Source: Flavobacteriales bacterium (GTDB lineage Bacteria > Bacteroidota > Bacteroidia > Flavobacteriales_F > PHOS-HE28). From it: 48,726 bases of DNA. Where the stretch lies: NCBI GenBank assembly GCA_016788485.1, contig JAEUSV010000062.1:1-48726 (forward strand), in the 5' to 3' direction. The notes under the pieces are model-generated. The model was not told where the DNA came from. It searched no databases and worked only from the letters and a program-made list of their open reading frames with translations. Positions 7,636 through 15,074 of this stretch are shown piece by piece. Positions within the stretch are counted from its first letter, which is position 1; the number at the start of each line of letters is the position of its first letter. The translations under genes were made by a program, and so were the position numbers.

Positions 7636-7713
7636 TGGTGGGACCTACTGGATTCGAACCAGTGACCTCATGCGTGTGAAGCATGCGCTCTGAACCAGCT
7701 GAGCTAAGGTCCC
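7636..7713 (-). tRNA. tRNA-Val (anticodon CAC), CCA encoded
   Basis: A cloverleaf is readable: acceptor GGGACCT/AGGTCCC, D arm GCTCAGCTGGTTCAGAGC, anticodon stem CATGC/GCATG around loop TTCACAC giving CAC, and T arm with GGTTCGAATCC. Discriminator A is followed by an encoded CCA. It decodes GUG, a frequent codon in these GC-rich genes. Confidence 0.95.
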
Positions 7714-7723
7714 GTTGGGGGCG

Positions 7724-7731
7724 CGAATGTA
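7724..7731 (-). promoter_or_regulatory. -7 box of the tRNA-Val(CAC) gene
   Basis: TACATTCG followed by CGCCCCC lies ten bases before the tRNA 5' end. The neighbouring tRNA has the same arrangement, so each gene probably has its own promoter. No clear -33 box was found. Confidence 0.55.
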
Positions 7732-7749
7732 GAAAAGAACGCCGATCGG

Positions 7750-7824
7750 TGGAAGCAGCCGGATTCGAACCAGCGACCCTCTGCTTGTAAGGCAGATGCT
7801 CTGAACCAGCTGAGCTATGCTTCC
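7750..7824 (-). tRNA. tRNA-Val (anticodon TAC), CCA not encoded
   Basis: Acceptor GGAAGCA/TGCTTCC, D arm GCTCAGCTGGTTCAGAGC identical to the neighbouring tRNA, anticodon stem TCTGC/GCAGA around loop CTTACAA giving TAC, and T arm GGTTCGAATCC. The bases after the discriminator A read CCG, so CCA must be added by nucleotidyltransferase, unlike the partner gene. Confidence 0.95.
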
Positions 7825-7834
7825 AAAGGGGGCG

Positions 7835-7842
7835 CGAAGATA
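7835..7842 (-). promoter_or_regulatory. -7 box of the tRNA-Val(TAC) gene
   Basis: TATCTTCG followed by CGCCCCC stands ten bases before the mature tRNA 5' end. The box and the GC-rich tract match those of the next tRNA in both sequence and spacing. Confidence 0.55.
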
Positions 7843-7881
7843 GCCAACGGAGGCAAATGGCAGCCCGGTTCCTGACAGGGC

Positions 7882-9099
7882 CTACAGGGCCTCGGCCACC
7901 ACGAACACGCTGCCGGTCACGAGCACCAGGTCCTTCGCACCGGCGGCTTGTCGCGCATGGGCCAGGGCCTCCAGCACGCTGGCGTGGGCCTCGCCGTGCA
8001 GGCCGGCGGCGTTCGCCTGGTCGCGCAGCACCCCAGCGTCGAGCGCGCGGGGGATGTCGGCCCGGCAGAAGTGATAGGTGGCCGTACGGGGCAGCTCGGC
8101 GAGCGCGGCGCTGATGTCCTTGTCAGCCACGGTGCCGTACACGATGTGCAGCCGCTCATGCGGCGTGCGGGCCAGCATCGCCTTCACCACACGCAGTCCG
8201 TCCACGTTGTGGCCCACGTCGGCGATGGTGAGCGGGTCTTGTCCGATAACCTGCCATCGGCCAAGGAAGCCGGTGTTGTGGCAGGTGTTCGCGAGCCCAC
8301 GGCCGATGTGCTCCTCCGTGATCGGCCAGCCCTTCGCCTGCAGCATGCGCACGGCCGCCAGCACGGTGCGCGCGTTGCGTTCCTGGTGCGGACCGGCGAG
8401 GTCCGGTGCATGGGCCAGCGGCTCCTGCTGGTCCACGAAGGCGATGGGCGCGCCTTCGGTCCGTGCCTTCTCGCGGAACACGCCCGCGATCGCGCCTTCG
8501 GCCTCGCCCACCACCGCGGGGATGCCGGGCTTGATGATGCCGGCCTTCTCGCCCGCGATGGCCTCCAGCGTGCCGCCCAACAGGTCGGCGTGGTCCCAGC
8601 CGATGTTGGTGATCACGGCCACCTCGGGTGTCACCACGTTGGTGCTGTCGAGCCGCCCGCCCAGGCCCGTCTCGATCACGGCGATGTCGACCCGCTCCGT
8701 GCGGAAGTGGTCGAAGGCCAGGCCCACGGTCCATTCGAAGAAGGACGGCGCGATGGGCTCGAAGGCGGTGCGATGGCGTTCCACGAAGGCGGTCACGGCC
8801 TCTTCGGGGATCATGGCGCCGTTCACGCGGATGCGCTCGCGGAAGTCCTTCAGGTGCGGCGAGGTGTAGAGCCCGGTGCGCAGGCCGGCCTCCTGCAGGA
8901 TGCTCGCGAGCATGTGGCTGGTGCTGCCCTTGCCGTTGGTGCCGGCGATGTGCACGCAGCGCAGCCCGCGTTCCGGATGGCCCAGCGCGTCCATCAGGGC
9001 GTGCGTGTTGTGCAGGTCGGCCTTGTACGCGGCCTTGCCGATGCGGTGGAACATCGGCAGCTGCGCGAAGAGGTACGCCAGGGTCTCGGCGTAGGTCAC
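7882..9099 (-). CDS. folC: Bifunctional folylpolyglutamate/dihydrofolate synthase
   Basis: An ATP-dependent ligase of the Mur family that adds glutamate to dihydropteroate or folates. The 405-residue protein has the P-loop HIAGTNGKGSTSHMLASIL at about residues 49-67, the omega-region TSPHLKDFRERIRVNG, and ETGLGGRLDSTNVVTP followed by ITNIGWDHADLLGGT. The start codon is GTG, one base after the tonB-like gene's stop, and no in-frame ATG fits better. It is the last protein gene of the exbB operon, followed by the tRNA-Val pair. It acts on the same pathway as folE of the neighbouring operon. Confidence 0.95.
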   Translation of the reverse strand: MTYAETLAYLFAQLPMFHRIGKAAYKADLHNTHALMDALGHPERGLRCVHIAGTNGKGSTSHMLASILQEAGLRTGLYTSPHLKDFRERIRVNGAMIPEEAVTAFVERHRTAFEPIAPSFFEWTVGLAFDHFRTERVDIAVIETGLGGRLDSTNVVTPEVAVITNIGWDHADLLGGTLEAIAGEKAGIIKPGIPAVVGEAEGAIAGVFREKARTEGAPIAFVDQQEPLAHAPDLAGPHQERNARTVLAAVRMLQAKGWPITEEHIGRGLANTCHNTGFLGRWQVIGQDPLTIADVGHNVDGLRVVKAMLARTPHERLHIVYGTVADKDISAALAELPRTATYHFCRADIPRALDAGVLRDQANAAGLHGEAHASVLEALAHARQAAGAKDLVLVTGSVFVVAEAL

Positions 9100-9100
9100 G

Positions 9101-9892
9101 TCACTGGAGCTGGAACACGAAGACCATCAGGCCCACCTGTTCGGCGGGCGCGTCGGGCTTCGCGGTGAAGGTGCACTGCAGGGCGGCCTTCTTCGCGATG
9201 TTGAAGAGGGCCTGGCTGGTGGTGGTGCTCTTGTCGAGGTTCTGGCTCACGCGCGTCACCTTGCCGTTGCGGTCCACCCAGATGTTGAGCGCCACCTTGC
9301 CGGCCTCGTTGGGCTTGTCGGTGATGCTGGGACCCTTGCCCAGGCCACGCCCGCTGAGCTGCCACTGCCCCTGGCCGTTGCCGAAGGTGCCGAAGCCCCC
9401 CGGGTCGCCGGTGGGGCTGCCCACGTTGCCTGGCACGTTGTCGTTGCCATCGCCCGAGCTGCTGCTCGAACTGCTGCTGCTCTGCGTGTTCCAGGCGTTC
9501 ATGGCGTTCTGCAGGCCGTTGCTCACCTGGTCCTTCGGCTTCGGGGTGTCCTTGGGCTTGTCCTTCGGCTTGTCCTTGGGCTTCTCCTTCGGCTTGTCCA
9601 CCACCACGGTGCTCGCGTCGTCCGTCACCACGTCCTCGGGGCTGTCCTCGCTGGGTGCGGCGTTGGCGGGGGCGTTGGCGCCGGGGTCCATGTTCTCGGT
9701 GTTGCCCATGCCCAGCTCGCTGGTGCCGAGGTCGGCCATGGCCACTTCCACGCCTTCCACCGGTAGCGGCGGGTCGTAGGTCTTCATGCCGATGAAGAGG
9801 AAGAGCACGAGCAGGGCCACGTGGAAGAGCACCGTGACGACGAGGCTGGTGGTGCGGTCGCGGCGCTGGTGCTGGAGGGCGATCGCGTTCAT
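9101..9892 (-). CDS. TonB family energy-transducing protein
   Basis: 263 residues with one N-terminal membrane helix (TTSLVVTVLFHVALLVLFLFIG, about 14-35), a periplasmic stretch with Lys-Pro-Lys-Asp repeats (about 99-121), a run of nine serines at about 138-146, a Gly/Asn-rich part, and a C-terminal domain (ALNIWVDRNGKVTRVSQNLD) of the TonB type. It would carry proton-motive energy from ExbBD to outer-membrane transporters. Its start overlaps the stop of the upstream exbD (ATGA). The C-terminal domain is short and divergent, so 'TonB family' is safer than a named ortholog. Confidence 0.85.
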   Translation of the reverse strand: MNAIALQHQRRDRTTSLVVTVLFHVALLVLFLFIGMKTYDPPLPVEGVEVAMADLGTSELGMGNTENMDPGANAPANAAPSEDSPEDVVTDDASTVVVDKPKEKPKDKPKDKPKDTPKPKDQVSNGLQNAMNAWNTQSSSSSSSSSGDGNDNVPGNVGSPTGDPGGFGTFGNGQGQWQLSGRGLGKGPSITDKPNEAGKVALNIWVDRNGKVTRVSQNLDKSTTTSQALFNIAKKAALQCTFTAKPDAPAEQVGLMVFVFQLQ

Positions 9893-10326
9893 GGTGCGGT
9901 GGGTTGGGCCGCAGGCGTTTCAGGGCTCTTGGCCGCCGCGGCGAGCACGATCTTCCACCGGTTGCGCTTGGCCATGTCGAGCACGCTCACCATCAGGCCG
10001 GTGGGCACCTCCTGCGACACGCGCAGCACGATGGCATCGAGCGCGGTGTGCTTCGCCATCTCGGCCTTCAGGGTGGGCTCCAGCGAGACGGGGTCCACGG
10101 GCGCACCGTTCAGGCGGATGTCGGTGGCGCTCTCCAGGCGCAGGGCCACCTTGGGCTCCTCGGCCTTCGTGGCGGCGGAGCGCCCCTTGGGCAGGTCCAC
10201 GGGCAGCGCGTAGGGGCTCACCATGGTGCTTACGATCACGAAGAAGATCAGGAGCAGGAAGACCAGGTCGGTCATGCTGCTCAGGCTGAACCCGGCGTCG
10301 ATCCTATGTGTGCTGCGGATGCCCAT
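9889..10326 (-). CDS. exbD: ExbD/TolR family biopolymer transport protein (second copy)
   Basis: 145 residues with a single N-terminal helix carrying the conserved Asp (SLSSMTDLVFLLLIFFVIVS), which is the proton-path residue of ExbD/TolR. It is followed by the periplasmic domain. The segments SSMTDLVFLLLIFFV and LPVDLP are shared with the preceding exbD, so the two arose by duplication, but the periplasmic parts differ. It starts three bases after the first copy's stop and overlaps the tonB-like gene. Confidence 0.92.
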   Translation of the reverse strand: MGIRSTHRIDAGFSLSSMTDLVFLLLIFFVIVSTMVSPYALPVDLPKGRSAATKAEEPKVALRLESATDIRLNGAPVDPVSLEPTLKAEMAKHTALDAIVLRVSQEVPTGLMVSVLDMAKRNRWKIVLAAAAKSPETPAAQPTAP

Positions 10327-10329
10327 GGT

Positions 10330-10725
10330 TCATTCAGGCCGAGTGGCGATGATCACCTTCCACTGGTTGTGCTTGGCGATCTCCATCACGCTCATGGTGA
10401 CGCCCGCGGGCACGCTCTGGTCCACGTGCATCACGATGCTCTTGTCGCCGCTCAGGGTGCTCATCCTGTCCTTCAGTACACCTTCGAGGTCGAGGGGATC
10501 GATCAGCTCGTTGTTCACGCTGAAGTGCTGGCCGGCGTCGATCCGCACGCCCACCTGCGGCTTCTCCTTGGTCTTGTTGGCGCTCACGGGCAGGTCCACC
10601 GGCAGGGTCGTGGGGCTCACCATGGTGCTGATGATCACGAAGAAGATCAGGAGCAGGAAGACCAGGTCGGTCATGCTGCTCAGGCTGAAGCCTGCGTCGA
10701 GCTTGTTGCTGGAGCGGAGCGCCAC
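10330..10725 (-). CDS. exbD: ExbD/TolR family biopolymer transport protein (first copy)
   Basis: 131 residues with the same helix and Asp (SMTDLVFLLLIFFVIISTMVSP) and a periplasmic domain ending HNQWKVIIATRPE. The start used is GTG (MALRSSNKLDAGFSL), nine bases after the exbB stop. Its alignment with the neighbouring copy begins right at this N terminus, which supports the GTG. It probably forms the proton channel with ExbB; whether the two ExbD copies make a heterodimer is unknown. Confidence 0.92.
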   Translation of the reverse strand: MALRSSNKLDAGFSLSSMTDLVFLLLIFFVIISTMVSPTTLPVDLPVSANKTKEKPQVGVRIDAGQHFSVNNELIDPLDLEGVLKDRMSTLSGDKSIVMHVDQSVPAGVTMSVMEIAKHNQWKVIIATRPE

Positions 10726-10734
10726 GGTGGTAGC

Positions 10735-11460
10735 TTACTTGGCGGGGGCCTCGAGCACCTCCATGAACTCGATGGTGCGCGCCTCCATCTTCTGCACCAC
10801 CTTGTTCACCCGGGCCACGAGCAGGTTGTAGCCGATGTAGGCGGGGATGCCGATGATGAGGCCGGCCACGGTGGTGATCATGGCCTGCATCATGCCGCCG
10901 CTGAGGGCGCTGAGCTCCACGCCCGCACCGCTGATCTCCATGGTGTGGAAGGTGACCACCATGCCCACCACGGTGCCGAGGAAGCCGAGCATGGGTGCCG
11001 CGCCCGAAACGGTGGCGAGGATGGGGATGCCGCTCTCGAGCTGGTACACCTCGAGCTTGCCCTGGTTCTCGATGCTCACCTCGATGTCCTTCAGCGGCTT
11101 GCCGATGCGGCTGATGCCCTTCTCGAGCATGCGCGCCACCGGCGTGTTGGTGCTCTGGCACAGGTTGCGCGCGCTGTCGAGCTTGCCCTCGTGGATGTAG
11201 TCGCGGATCTTGGCCATGAAGTCCTTCTCGTCGCGCAGGGCGCGGTTCATGGCCAGCGTGCGCTCGATGATGATGTACACGGCGATGATGGACATGAGGC
11301 CCAGCGGTCCCATGATGTACCAGCCGCCCATCTGGATGAGCTCCCAGATGCTGAGGGTGGTCTCCGTGGGCGCGGGTGGCGTGGCCGTGGCGGCCTGTTC
11401 GACCACTTCGCGGGCCTGTTGCGTGGTCTCCTGGAGCTGGGCGAGAAGGGGGAACTGCAT
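10735..11460 (-). CDS. exbB: MotA/TolQ/ExbB proton channel family protein
   Basis: 241 residues. The first helix is near residues 45-65 (WYIMGPLGLMSIIAVYIII). The conserved helices 2 and 3 contain PMLGFLGTVVGMVVTFHTM and MITTVAGLIIGIPAYIGYN, the channel-lining segments of the family. A Glu/Thr/Ala-rich N-terminal stretch (residues 8-36) precedes helix 1. It is the first gene of the exbB-exbD-exbD-tonB-folC operon, which energises outer-membrane uptake or another envelope process. No convincing -7 box was found in the 47 bases before it. Confidence 0.92.
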   Translation of the reverse strand: MQFPLLAQLQETTQQAREVVEQAATATPPAPTETTLSIWELIQMGGWYIMGPLGLMSIIAVYIIIERTLAMNRALRDEKDFMAKIRDYIHEGKLDSARNLCQSTNTPVARMLEKGISRIGKPLKDIEVSIENQGKLEVYQLESGIPILATVSGAAPMLGFLGTVVGMVVTFHTMEISGAGVELSALSGGMMQAMITTVAGLIIGIPAYIGYNLLVARVNKVVQKMEARTIEFMEVLEAPAK

Positions 11461-11507
11461 CGGTGGGTTCGGTTACAGGGGAACGTGGGGTCGCTGTGCC
11501 GTAGTGT

Positions 11508-12731
11508 TCAGGTGAGCTGCGCGAGGGCGATCTCGAAGGCGGTGCGGGTGAGGTGCGTGCGCGCGGGGTGGCGCTGGTGCGCGCGTTCGAGCGCGCGTCC
11601 GATCACGGTGCTCACGTCGGCGAAGATGGCCTGGTCGGTGATGGCCGCGCCGTCCTGCATCAGGTAGGCGAACACGCGGGCCATGCCGCAGTTGGCGATG
11701 AAATCGGGGATCACGCTCACGCGGTCGTCCGCGTATTCCGCGATGGGCCCATAGAAGATCTCGGGGTCGGCGAAGGGCACGTTGGCCCCGCTGGCGATCA
11801 CCTCCAGGCCGCCCAGGCACAGGCGGTCCACCTGTTCGCGCGTCACCAGCCGGCTGGCCGCGCAGGGCAGGAAGACCTCGGCGCCCACGTCCCACACGCG
11901 CTCGTTCACGTCATGGAAGCTGAGCATGTTCGGGGCCTTGAGCGCGTTGCCGCTCTTGTTCACGAACAGGTCGCGCACGATGTCGGCGCTGATGCCCTGG
12001 GGCTCCACCAGGCCGCCGTTGCGGTCGATGATGCCCACGATCACCGCGCCCTCGCGGCTCAGGTAGTAGGCGGCGGCGCTGGCCACGTTGCCCCAGCCCT
12101 GCACGATCACGCGCCGTCCGGCCAGCTGGCCGCCGTAAGTGCGGTAGAAGTGGCGCACGCTCTCGCTCACACCCCAGCCCGTGATCATGTCGGCCACGGC
12201 GTAGCGACCGGTCACCGGCGTGAAGGCCGGGTCCTCCACCTTCTTGCTCACCCCGTTGCGCAGCTGGCCCACGATGCGCACCGTGGCGCCCTGGCCGCCG
12301 TTGAAATGCCCGTTCACCACGCCTTCCTGCGGGTGCCACAGGCCGTACTGCTCGGTGATGGGGATCACTTCGTGGAGCTCGTCCACGTTGAGGTCGCCGC
12401 CGGTGCCGTAGTAGGTCTTGAGCAGGGGGATCACCGCCTTGTACCAACGCTGGAGCACCTCGTGCTTGCGCGGGTCGGCCGGGTCGAAATCGATGCCGCT
12501 CTTGGCGCCACCGATCGCGGGGCCGCTCACGGTGAACTTCACCTCCATGGTCTTGGCCAGGCTCTCCACCTCGCGGCGGTCGAGCCCCTTGCGCATGCGG
12601 GTTCCCCCGCCGGCGGCGCCTCCGCGCAGGCTGTTGATCACCACCCAGCCGCGTGCGCCGGTGGGCGGGTCGTTCCATTCGAACACGATCTCGGGGGCGC
12701 GCTCCTCGAAGCGGCGAAGTGCATCTCTCAT
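11508..12731 (-). CDS. Glu/Leu/Phe/Val amino-acid dehydrogenase
   Basis: NAD(P)-dependent oxidative deamination of an amino acid. The 407-residue protein has the dimerisation/catalytic part with GGAAGGGTRMRKGLDR and KFTVSGPAIGGAKSGIDFDP, where the lysines match the substrate and catalytic lysines of the family. The Rossmann part contains VIVQGWGNVASAAAYYLSREG. Substrate cannot be fixed from sequence; glutamate-type and branched-chain-type enzymes share these motifs. A phylum-type -7 box precedes it, so it is probably transcribed alone. Confidence 0.9.
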   Translation of the reverse strand: MRDALRRFEERAPEIVFEWNDPPTGARGWVVINSLRGGAAGGGTRMRKGLDRREVESLAKTMEVKFTVSGPAIGGAKSGIDFDPADPRKHEVLQRWYKAVIPLLKTYYGTGGDLNVDELHEVIPITEQYGLWHPQEGVVNGHFNGGQGATVRIVGQLRNGVSKKVEDPAFTPVTGRYAVADMITGWGVSESVRHFYRTYGGQLAGRRVIVQGWGNVASAAAYYLSREGAVIVGIIDRNGGLVEPQGISADIVRDLFVNKSGNALKAPNMLSFHDVNERVWDVGAEVFLPCAASRLVTREQVDRLCLGGLEVIASGANVPFADPEIFYGPIAEYADDRVSVIPDFIANCGMARVFAYLMQDGAAITDQAIFADVSTVIGRALERAHQRHPARTHLTRTAFEIALAQLT

Positions 12732-12751
12732 CGGCTTCCCTGCGGTGGTGC

Positions 12752-12759
12752 CAAATGTA
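12752..12759 (-). promoter_or_regulatory. -7 box of the amino-acid dehydrogenase gene
   Basis: TACATTTG on the minus strand exactly matches TAnnTTTG and ends 20 bases before the ATG. The GC-rich sequence upstream shows no good -33 TTG. Confidence 0.5.
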
Positions 12760-12815
12760 GACCCGCCCCCCCGCGACCCCCTTGCGCGGCCGCGGCGTTT
12801 TCCATGCCCGGACTG

Positions 12816-13871
12816 TTAATTGGGCAGTACGAGCGAACCCCCGATGCTGTCGTGCGGTGCCCCGGTCACGCTGGCCAGGGTGTTCACCTCGCCACGCCAG
12901 CGCATCAGCCCCAGGAAGGCGAACACCAGGGCCTCCTTGAAGTCGACCGTGGCCCGGTCGGGCACCAGGAGCGCTGCGGTGGTGTGCGCGGCGATGCGTT
13001 CGAGCAGGAAGCCGTTGTGGGCGCCGCCGCCGGTCACGAGCACGTGGTGCGCCCCGCCCTTCCGGAGCGCGGCGCCGATGGCCGCGGCGACGTGCTCGGT
13101 GGCGGTGCGCAGCCGGTCGTTGAGCGCGATGGCGGTATCGCCGAGCAGGGGCGCCATCTCGGCCTCGTACCGCTCACGCCCCAACGAGCGAGGCGGTGGC
13201 TGCCGCAGGAAGGGGAGGGCGTCGAGCGCGTGCAGCAGGGACGTGTTCACCGCACCGCTCCGGGCCAGGGCCCCGTCCGCATCGTACGGACGCCCCGCCT
13301 CCATGGCCAACGCGTTCAGGGCCTGGTTGCAGGTGCATATATCGTAGCCGGTGACCCCCGCTGCGCCATGGTGCGCCACGTTCGCGATGCCGCCGAGGTT
13401 GAGGAAGGCGTCGTGGCCCGCGAAGAGCATGCGCTCACCGAAGGGCACCAGGGGCGCGCCCTGGCCACCGAGCGCCACGTCCTTGCTGCGGAGGTCGAAC
13501 ACGGTGGGGCGCCCGGTGAGCGCGGCGATCTGCGCGCCGTTCCCGATCTGCGTGGTGAGGCCCTCACCGGGCTGGTGGAAGATGGTGTGCCCGTGCGAGG
13601 CGATGAGGTCGAGCGGTCGCCCATCGCGCAGGTCGTTGCAGGCCCGCGCGATCAGGCGGCCCAGGTCGCGGTCCAGGCGGGCCAGGTCCAGCGCGCTGCC
13701 CTTCATCACCCCCAGCAGCCGCTTGCGCATGCCCTCGTCGTAAGGCACGGTCACCGCGTCCTCGATGGCGTGCTCCCAGCGCTCGTGCTTCACGAAGCGG
13801 CAATAGGCCACGTCGAGCCCGTCGAGCGAGCTGCCGGACATGACGCCGATCACGTGGTAGGGGCCTTCCAT
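12816..13871 (-). CDS. anmK: Anhydro-N-acetylmuramic acid kinase
   Basis: Phosphorylates and opens 1,6-anhydro-MurNAc released during murein turnover, giving MurNAc-6-phosphate for recycling. The 351-residue ASKHA-fold protein opens with the family motif IGVMSGSSLDGLDVAY and includes LIASHGHTIFHQPGEG, FDLRSKDVALGGQGAPLVPFG, FLNLGGIANV and HHVLVTGGGAHNGFLLER. The length is typical. It is transcribed divergently from the acyl-CoA dehydrogenase gene, with a -7 box 13 bases before its ATG. murF of the same wall pathway lies nearby but in another unit. Confidence 0.95.
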   Translation of the reverse strand: MEGPYHVIGVMSGSSLDGLDVAYCRFVKHERWEHAIEDAVTVPYDEGMRKRLLGVMKGSALDLARLDRDLGRLIARACNDLRDGRPLDLIASHGHTIFHQPGEGLTTQIGNGAQIAALTGRPTVFDLRSKDVALGGQGAPLVPFGERMLFAGHDAFLNLGGIANVAHHGAAGVTGYDICTCNQALNALAMEAGRPYDADGALARSGAVNTSLLHALDALPFLRQPPPRSLGRERYEAEMAPLLGDTAIALNDRLRTATEHVAAAIGAALRKGGAHHVLVTGGGAHNGFLLERIAAHTTAALLVPDRATVDFKEALVFAFLGLMRWRGEVNTLASVTGAPHDSIGGSLVLPN

Positions 13872-13884
13872 GGGGTGTGGCGGG

Positions 13885-13892
13885 CGAAGGTA
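13885..13892 (-). promoter_or_regulatory. -7 box of anmK
   Basis: TACCTTCG on the minus strand ends 13 bases before the anmK ATG in a 63-base divergent spacer. A weaker plus-strand candidate, TACCTTAG (13898-13905), could serve the acyl-CoA dehydrogenase gene. Confidence 0.45.
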
Positions 13893-13934
13893 TCGCCTAC
13901 CTTAGCGGCCCCTTTCAAAACCATCCATCAAGCC

Positions 13935-15074
13935 ATGTTTTTCGAGCTGACCGAGGAGCAGAAGGCGGTGCAGGCCGCCGCACGTGATTTCGCCCAGAAC
14001 GTGTTGAAGCCCGGCGTGATCGAGCGCGACCGCGACCAGAAGTTCCCGGCCGAGGAGATCAAGCAGCTCGGTGAGCTCGGCTTCATGGGCATGATGGTGG
14101 ATCCCAAGTATGGCGGCGGCGGCATGGACACCATCAGCTATGTGCTGGCCATGGAGGAGATCAGCAAGATCGACGCGAGCTGCTCGGTGGTGATGAGCGT
14201 GAACAACAGCCTGGTGTGCTGGGGCCTGGAGACCTTCGGCACCGAGGAGCAGAAGCAGAAGTACCTGGTGCCCCTGGCCAAGGGCGAGAAGATCGGCGCC
14301 TTCTGCCTCAGCGAGCCCGAGGCCGGCAGCGACGCCACCAGCCAGCGCACCACCGCCATCGACATGGGCGACCACTACCTGCTCAATGGCACCAAGAATT
14401 GGATCACCAACGGCGGCTCGGCCAGCACCTACCTGGTGATGGCACAGACCGACGCGGCCAAGGGCCACAAGGGCATCAACTGCCTCATCGTGGAGAAGGG
14501 CATGCCCGGCTTCGTGGTGGGCGCCAAGGAGGACAAACTCGGCATCCGCGGCAGCGACACGCACACGCTGATGTTCCAGGACGTGAAGGTGCCCAAGGCC
14601 AACCGCATCGGTGAGGACGGCTTCGGCTTCAAGTTCGCGATGAAGACGCTGAGCGGCGGCCGCATCGGCATCGCTTCCCAGGCCCTGGGCATCGCGAGCG
14701 GCGCCTTCGAGCTCGCCACCGCCTACAGCAAGGAGCGCAAGGCCTTCGGCAAGGCCATCTGCGACCACCAGGCCATCCAGTTCAAGCTGGCCGACATGGC
14801 CACGGAGATCGAGGCCGCGCGCCTGCTGTGCCTGAAGGCCGCCTGGCTGAAGGACCAGCACCTGGACTACGACATGGCCGGTTCCATGGCGAAGCTCTTC
14901 GCCAGCGAGGTGGCCATGAAGACCACGGTGGAGGCGGTGCAGGTGCATGGCGGCTACGGGTACGTGAAGGAGTACCACGTGGAGCGCCTGATGCGCGATG
15001 CCAAGATCACGCAGATCTACGAGGGCACCAGCGAGGTGCAGCGCATCGTGATCGGCCGCGGGGTCACCCGCTAA
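13935..15074 (+). CDS. Acyl-CoA dehydrogenase (short/branched-chain type)
   Basis: An FAD enzyme that forms the alpha-beta double bond of acyl-CoA in fatty-acid or branched-chain amino-acid breakdown. The 379-residue protein starts MFFELTEEQKAVQAAARDFA and has AFCLSEPEAGSDATSQRTTA, NGTKNWITNGGSASTYLVMA and the C-terminal ITQIYEGTSEVQRIVIGR with the catalytic Glu of short-chain and butyryl-CoA dehydrogenases. I used the ATG just before FFELT; the frame is open far upstream but only as antisense to other genes. Its TAA shares bases with the murF stop on the other strand. Confidence 0.95.
   Translation: MFFELTEEQKAVQAAARDFAQNVLKPGVIERDRDQKFPAEEIKQLGELGFMGMMVDPKYGGGGMDTISYVLAMEEISKIDASCSVVMSVNNSLVCWGLETFGTEEQKQKYLVPLAKGEKIGAFCLSEPEAGSDATSQRTTAIDMGDHYLLNGTKNWITNGGSASTYLVMAQTDAAKGHKGINCLIVEKGMPGFVVGAKEDKLGIRGSDTHTLMFQDVKVPKANRIGEDGFGFKFAMKTLSGGRIGIASQALGIASGAFELATAYSKERKAFGKAICDHQAIQFKLADMATEIEAARLLCLKAAWLKDQHLDYDMAGSMAKLFASEVAMKTTVEAVQVHGGYGYVKEYHVERLMRDAKITQIYEGTSEVQRIVIGRGVTR

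Noticed and set aside
9530..9602. Tandem DNA repeat in the TonB-like gene as a mobile or regulatory repeat
   Set aside because: It encodes the Lys-Pro-Lys-Asp stretch typical of TonB periplasmic linkers, so it is protein-driven.
11553..13934. Long plus-strand extension upstream of the acyl-CoA dehydrogenase start
   Set aside because: It is antisense to the amino-acid dehydrogenase and anmK genes and of the same low-complexity composition. The enzyme's homology begins at MFFELT.
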